Source of the DNA: JBLMYQ01 sp050260055
GTDB taxonomy: Bacteria > Bacillota > Clostridia > Acetivibrionales > UBA4821
Direction of reading: 5' to 3'
NCBI GenBank assembly: GCA_050260055.1
Contig: JBLNBO010000053.1
Span: 9,470-73,469, forward strand
DNA: 64,000 bases
Position numbers and translations under genes: made by a program
Notes under the pieces: model-generated
Told to the model about the DNA's origin: nothing
Databases searched by the model: none
What the model saw: only the letters and a program-made list of their open reading frames with translations
Shown: positions 62,218 to 64,000 of the stretch, in pieces
Layout of the letters: every line of letters starts with the position of its first letter
How positions within the stretch are numbered: position 1 is the stretch's first letter

Positions 62218-62862
62218 ATGAGATTGGCAACATCATATTTAGTTACAACAAAAAATTTGGATTCAATTTTTAATTCAATTATAGGAGCTCGAGCACCAGA
62301 GAGGTTTACGAATAAATTTCTTGAAGATTTAGGATTTAAAAGTTCCAATGATCGGCTCTATATTGCCTTACTAAAAGATTTAGGATTGTTGGATGAAAGT
62401 TCTGCTCCAACACAGAAATATTTTGAGTTTTTAGATCAGACGCAAACTAGAACTGTATTAGCTGATTGCATTAAATATGCTTATGAAGATTTATTTAACT
62501 TAAAAGTAGATGCAAACACTATGACAGTGGAGGAAGTTAAGAATAAATTGAAAACACTAACACAGGGCCAAAAATCAGATAATGTGTATGACCTAATGGC
62601 AAGGACTTTTAAGGTTCTATGTGAGTATGCTGATTGGTCAAAAAAGTCCAGTAAACCAGCAACTAACTCTGAGACTACTCCAAAGGACATACTTAATCCA
62701 TCAATAGCAATAGAGTCAAATTTGCACTCAAAAGCGTCTCAAAGTGTGCAAAAAGATAAGGCACCGGAGCTTCATTATAATATACAAATTCATTTACCCG
62801 AAACGAGGGATACTGCAGTTTATGATGCGATTTTTCAGAGCTTAAAAAAACATTTATTTTAA
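62218..62862 (+). CDS. Cassette 7: DUF5343 protein
   Basis: 214 residues, ATG after AGGAGGAG. The region LATSYLVTTKNLDSIFNSII, GARAPERFTNKFLEDLGF and TQTRTVLADCIKYAYEDLF fits the DUF5343 family of helical, winged-helix-like proteins. The family is often near defence or mobile genes; the role is unknown. It is 17 bases before the Swt1-HEPN gene. Confidence 0.75.
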   Translation: MRLATSYLVTTKNLDSIFNSIIGARAPERFTNKFLEDLGFKSSNDRLYIALLKDLGLLDESSAPTQKYFEFLDQTQTRTVLADCIKYAYEDLFNLKVDANTMTVEEVKNKLKTLTQGQKSDNVYDLMARTFKVLCEYADWSKKSSKPATNSETTPKDILNPSIAIESNLHSKASQSVQKDKAPELHYNIQIHLPETRDTAVYDAIFQSLKKHLF

Positions 62863-62879
62863 GGGGTTGAATTTTATTT

Positions 62880-63458
62880 ATGAGCAAAGATATATATGCA
62901 TACGTTTTTAAGGGCGAACTAACAAAATCTGCTCTTGAAAAGACACCTGCGTTAAAGCGTCACTCTAATTCAATGACTATTGATAAAGAAATTGCAGCTA
63001 GGCTACCTCTGGAATTACTAGATGATGAATACATAAATAAAGCAAGGCAAATGGCAACGGTATATGTTGCTATTGCTGCATTCGAAAATGCAACAAGAGA
63101 ATTTATTATAAAGGTGCTTATGGAGAATTTAGGTGATACATGGTGGGAAAATGGGGTATCAGAAAAGATTCGAAGTAGAGCGGAGGGCCGTAAGCAGGAG
63201 GAAGAAAAAATAAAATGGCATACGCAACGTGGAGACAATAGCATAAATTATACGGAGATGGGAGATTTAGTTAGTATAATTTCCCAAAACCAAAGTTTAT
63301 TTGAACCATATATAGATTCGTTAGAATGGGCAAGACAAATAATGATATCTATTGAAAGATCACGGAATGTAATAATGCATAGTGGTGAGCTAGGAATGCA
63401 AGATATAGAGCGTATAGGAACTCTAATGAGAGACTGGATTAATCAAGTAGGAGCGTAG
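62880..63458 (+). CDS. Cassette 7: Swt1-type HEPN protein
   Basis: 192 residues, ATG after AAGGGG. The C-terminal domain matches the Swt1-HEPN family: DLVSIISQNQSLFEPYIDSLEW and RSRNVIMHSGEL. The RNVIMH segment fits the R-x4-6-H motif of HEPN RNases, so it may cleave RNA. As it shares a cassette with DUF5343, the two probably act as a pair, possibly toxin with regulator; this is inference. Confidence 0.78.
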   Translation: MSKDIYAYVFKGELTKSALEKTPALKRHSNSMTIDKEIAARLPLELLDDEYINKARQMATVYVAIAAFENATREFIIKVLMENLGDTWWENGVSEKIRSRAEGRKQEEEKIKWHTQRGDNSINYTEMGDLVSIISQNQSLFEPYIDSLEWARQIMISIERSRNVIMHSGELGMQDIERIGTLMRDWINQVGA

Positions 63459-63495
63459 ATTGGCTTACATACAGTTAGAAGAGGTGCACAACATC

Positions 63496-63633
63496 GTATA
63501 ACAATGCACTCTCGCAAGGGACGCGGAGGGAACGAGCATGAGAATAATAGATGGAGAAGGAGCCGCGCCGCACCTCAATCGCCGAGTGACAAGCACTACG
63601 GCTCTGAGGCGCCGAGAGTTCGAGACGTTATGT
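63496..63633 (+). repeat. attC-like site 7 (138 bp)
   Basis: R'' GTATAAC (63496-63502) complements the R' of site 6 (GTTATAC); R' GTTATGT (63627-63633). The right half (63580-63630) is almost identical to 59412-59462 of site 4 (one difference in 51 bases). Confidence 0.9.
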
Positions 63634-63696
63634 GAAATGGGAGGAGCCAATTAAGAATTTCTATTAAGAATTTAGTATAGATTATGAGGTGGAAAA

Positions 63697-64000
63697 TTGG
63701 TAGATAATCATATTTCAAAATTACATACTGCGGCGAGAAGGTACTGCATGGATAGGTATTGTTATTGGAATAAACAATATGATGTCTTATGTAAAAAGGG
63801 GAACGACAGAAAAAGTGATGGATACAACTATACGGATGAGGCTCTAAATGTTTTTCCAAGATATAATATCGTAAATGCAATTCTAATTGAGGTAGAAAAA
63901 TTTACGCCTGCAAGCTTTAAATCACTAGATGAAGCAAAAGAATTATTAAAAATCTCAGGGGAAATTGCAGAAACAATTTTTACAAAGCCTCCTTATGGAG
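63697..64000 (+). CDS. Cassette 8: partial protein, unknown
   Basis: Open frame with TTG start at 63697, 4 bases after GAGGTGG, running off the window: 101 codons seen. The translation begins with VDNHISKLHTAARRYCMDRY and contains NAILIEVEKFTPASFKSL. No family recognized. No stop occurs before the edge. Confidence 0.55.
   Translation, partial: MVDNHISKLHTAARRYCMDRYCYWNKQYDVLCKKGNDRKSDGYNYTDEALNVFPRYNIVNAILIEVEKFTPASFKSLDEAKELLKISGEIAETIFTKPPYG

Larger units (their letters stand above)
54430..64000 (+). mobile_element. Integron-like cassette array with its recombinase
   Basis: Recombinase, candidate attI and a series of cassettes, each with one or two genes on the plus strand and one attC-like site at the 3' end. 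Cassette limits by the G/TT rule: 1, 55536-56517; 2, 56518-57643; 3, 57644-58726; 4, 58727-59459; 5, 59460-60894; 6, 60895-62138; 7, 62139-63627; 8, from 63628 past the window edge. The sites are highly alike, as in chromosomal (sedentary) integrons. The right end of the array is not in the window. Confidence 0.88.

Noticed and set aside
56344..63633. CRISPR array
   Set aside because: Repeats are 138-180 bp, separated by genes, and have attC, not CRISPR, structure; no cas genes.

Overview
This 64 kb window is chromosomal DNA from a low-GC, Gram-positive, endospore-forming anaerobe of the class Clostridia. The evidence is A+T-rich DNA, strong AGGAGG ribosome binding sites, SLH-domain surface proteins, a YteA-type sporulation protein, a T-box in front of proS, MntR/Nramp manganese genes, M42 peptidases, a B12-binding radical SAM protein and several cyclic-di-GMP enzymes. 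Genus and species cannot be named from the sequence alone.

Layout. 1-6.3 kb: a secreted phosphodiester glycosidase (cut by the window edge), a Ca2+/H+ antiporter, a membrane transglutaminase, a thioredoxin-CcdA fusion and an HD-GYP phosphodiesterase. 6.5-20.3 kb: housekeeping genes (response regulator, glgA, nth, an FtsA-like ATPase, a diguanylate cyclase, DUF5665, yteA, three tandem M42 peptidases, an aminotransferase, purB). 20.3-32.5 kb: a chemoreceptor, tRNA-Ala, an SGNH hydrolase, half-size TauE, mntR/mntH, and two SLH surface proteins. The larger surface gene lies between two nearly identical 137-bp copies of the mntH 3' end. 32.6-54.2 kb: a very large kinase/ATPase/GAF/GGDEF protein, a UppS-like enzyme, an SCP protein, a DUF4080 radical SAM protein, a TrpB2-like enzyme, RseC, thioredoxin, Lpd, HtpX, LemA, T-box/proS, an ACP-like protein and a secreted beta-propeller.

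54.3-64 kb is the most striking region: an integron-like system. A tyrosine recombinase (54430-55467) is followed, in the same direction, by a candidate attI (55535-55541) and at least seven complete cassettes plus the start of an eighth. Each complete cassette ends in an attC-like site of 138-180 bp. These sites are clearly more GC-rich than their surroundings and share R''/L''...L'/R' architecture. The first nine bases of each cassette are the reverse complement of the nine bases that open its own attC site (six of seven perfect, one with a single mismatch), as expected if each cassette was captured as a circle. The recombinase lacks the roughly 40-residue insertion that marks classical IntI and looks Xer-like, with an extra N-terminal domain. 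Cassette proteins are mostly unknown; they include HEPN-like proteins (DUF4145-like, possibly DUF5677-like, Swt1-HEPN beside DUF5343) and two lipoproteins.

The housekeeping part is ordinary for Clostridia, with clear intrinsic terminators between most units. The accessory features worth attention are the cassette array and its unusual recombinase, the mntH duplication around the S-layer gene, and a few unassigned structured intergenic regions.
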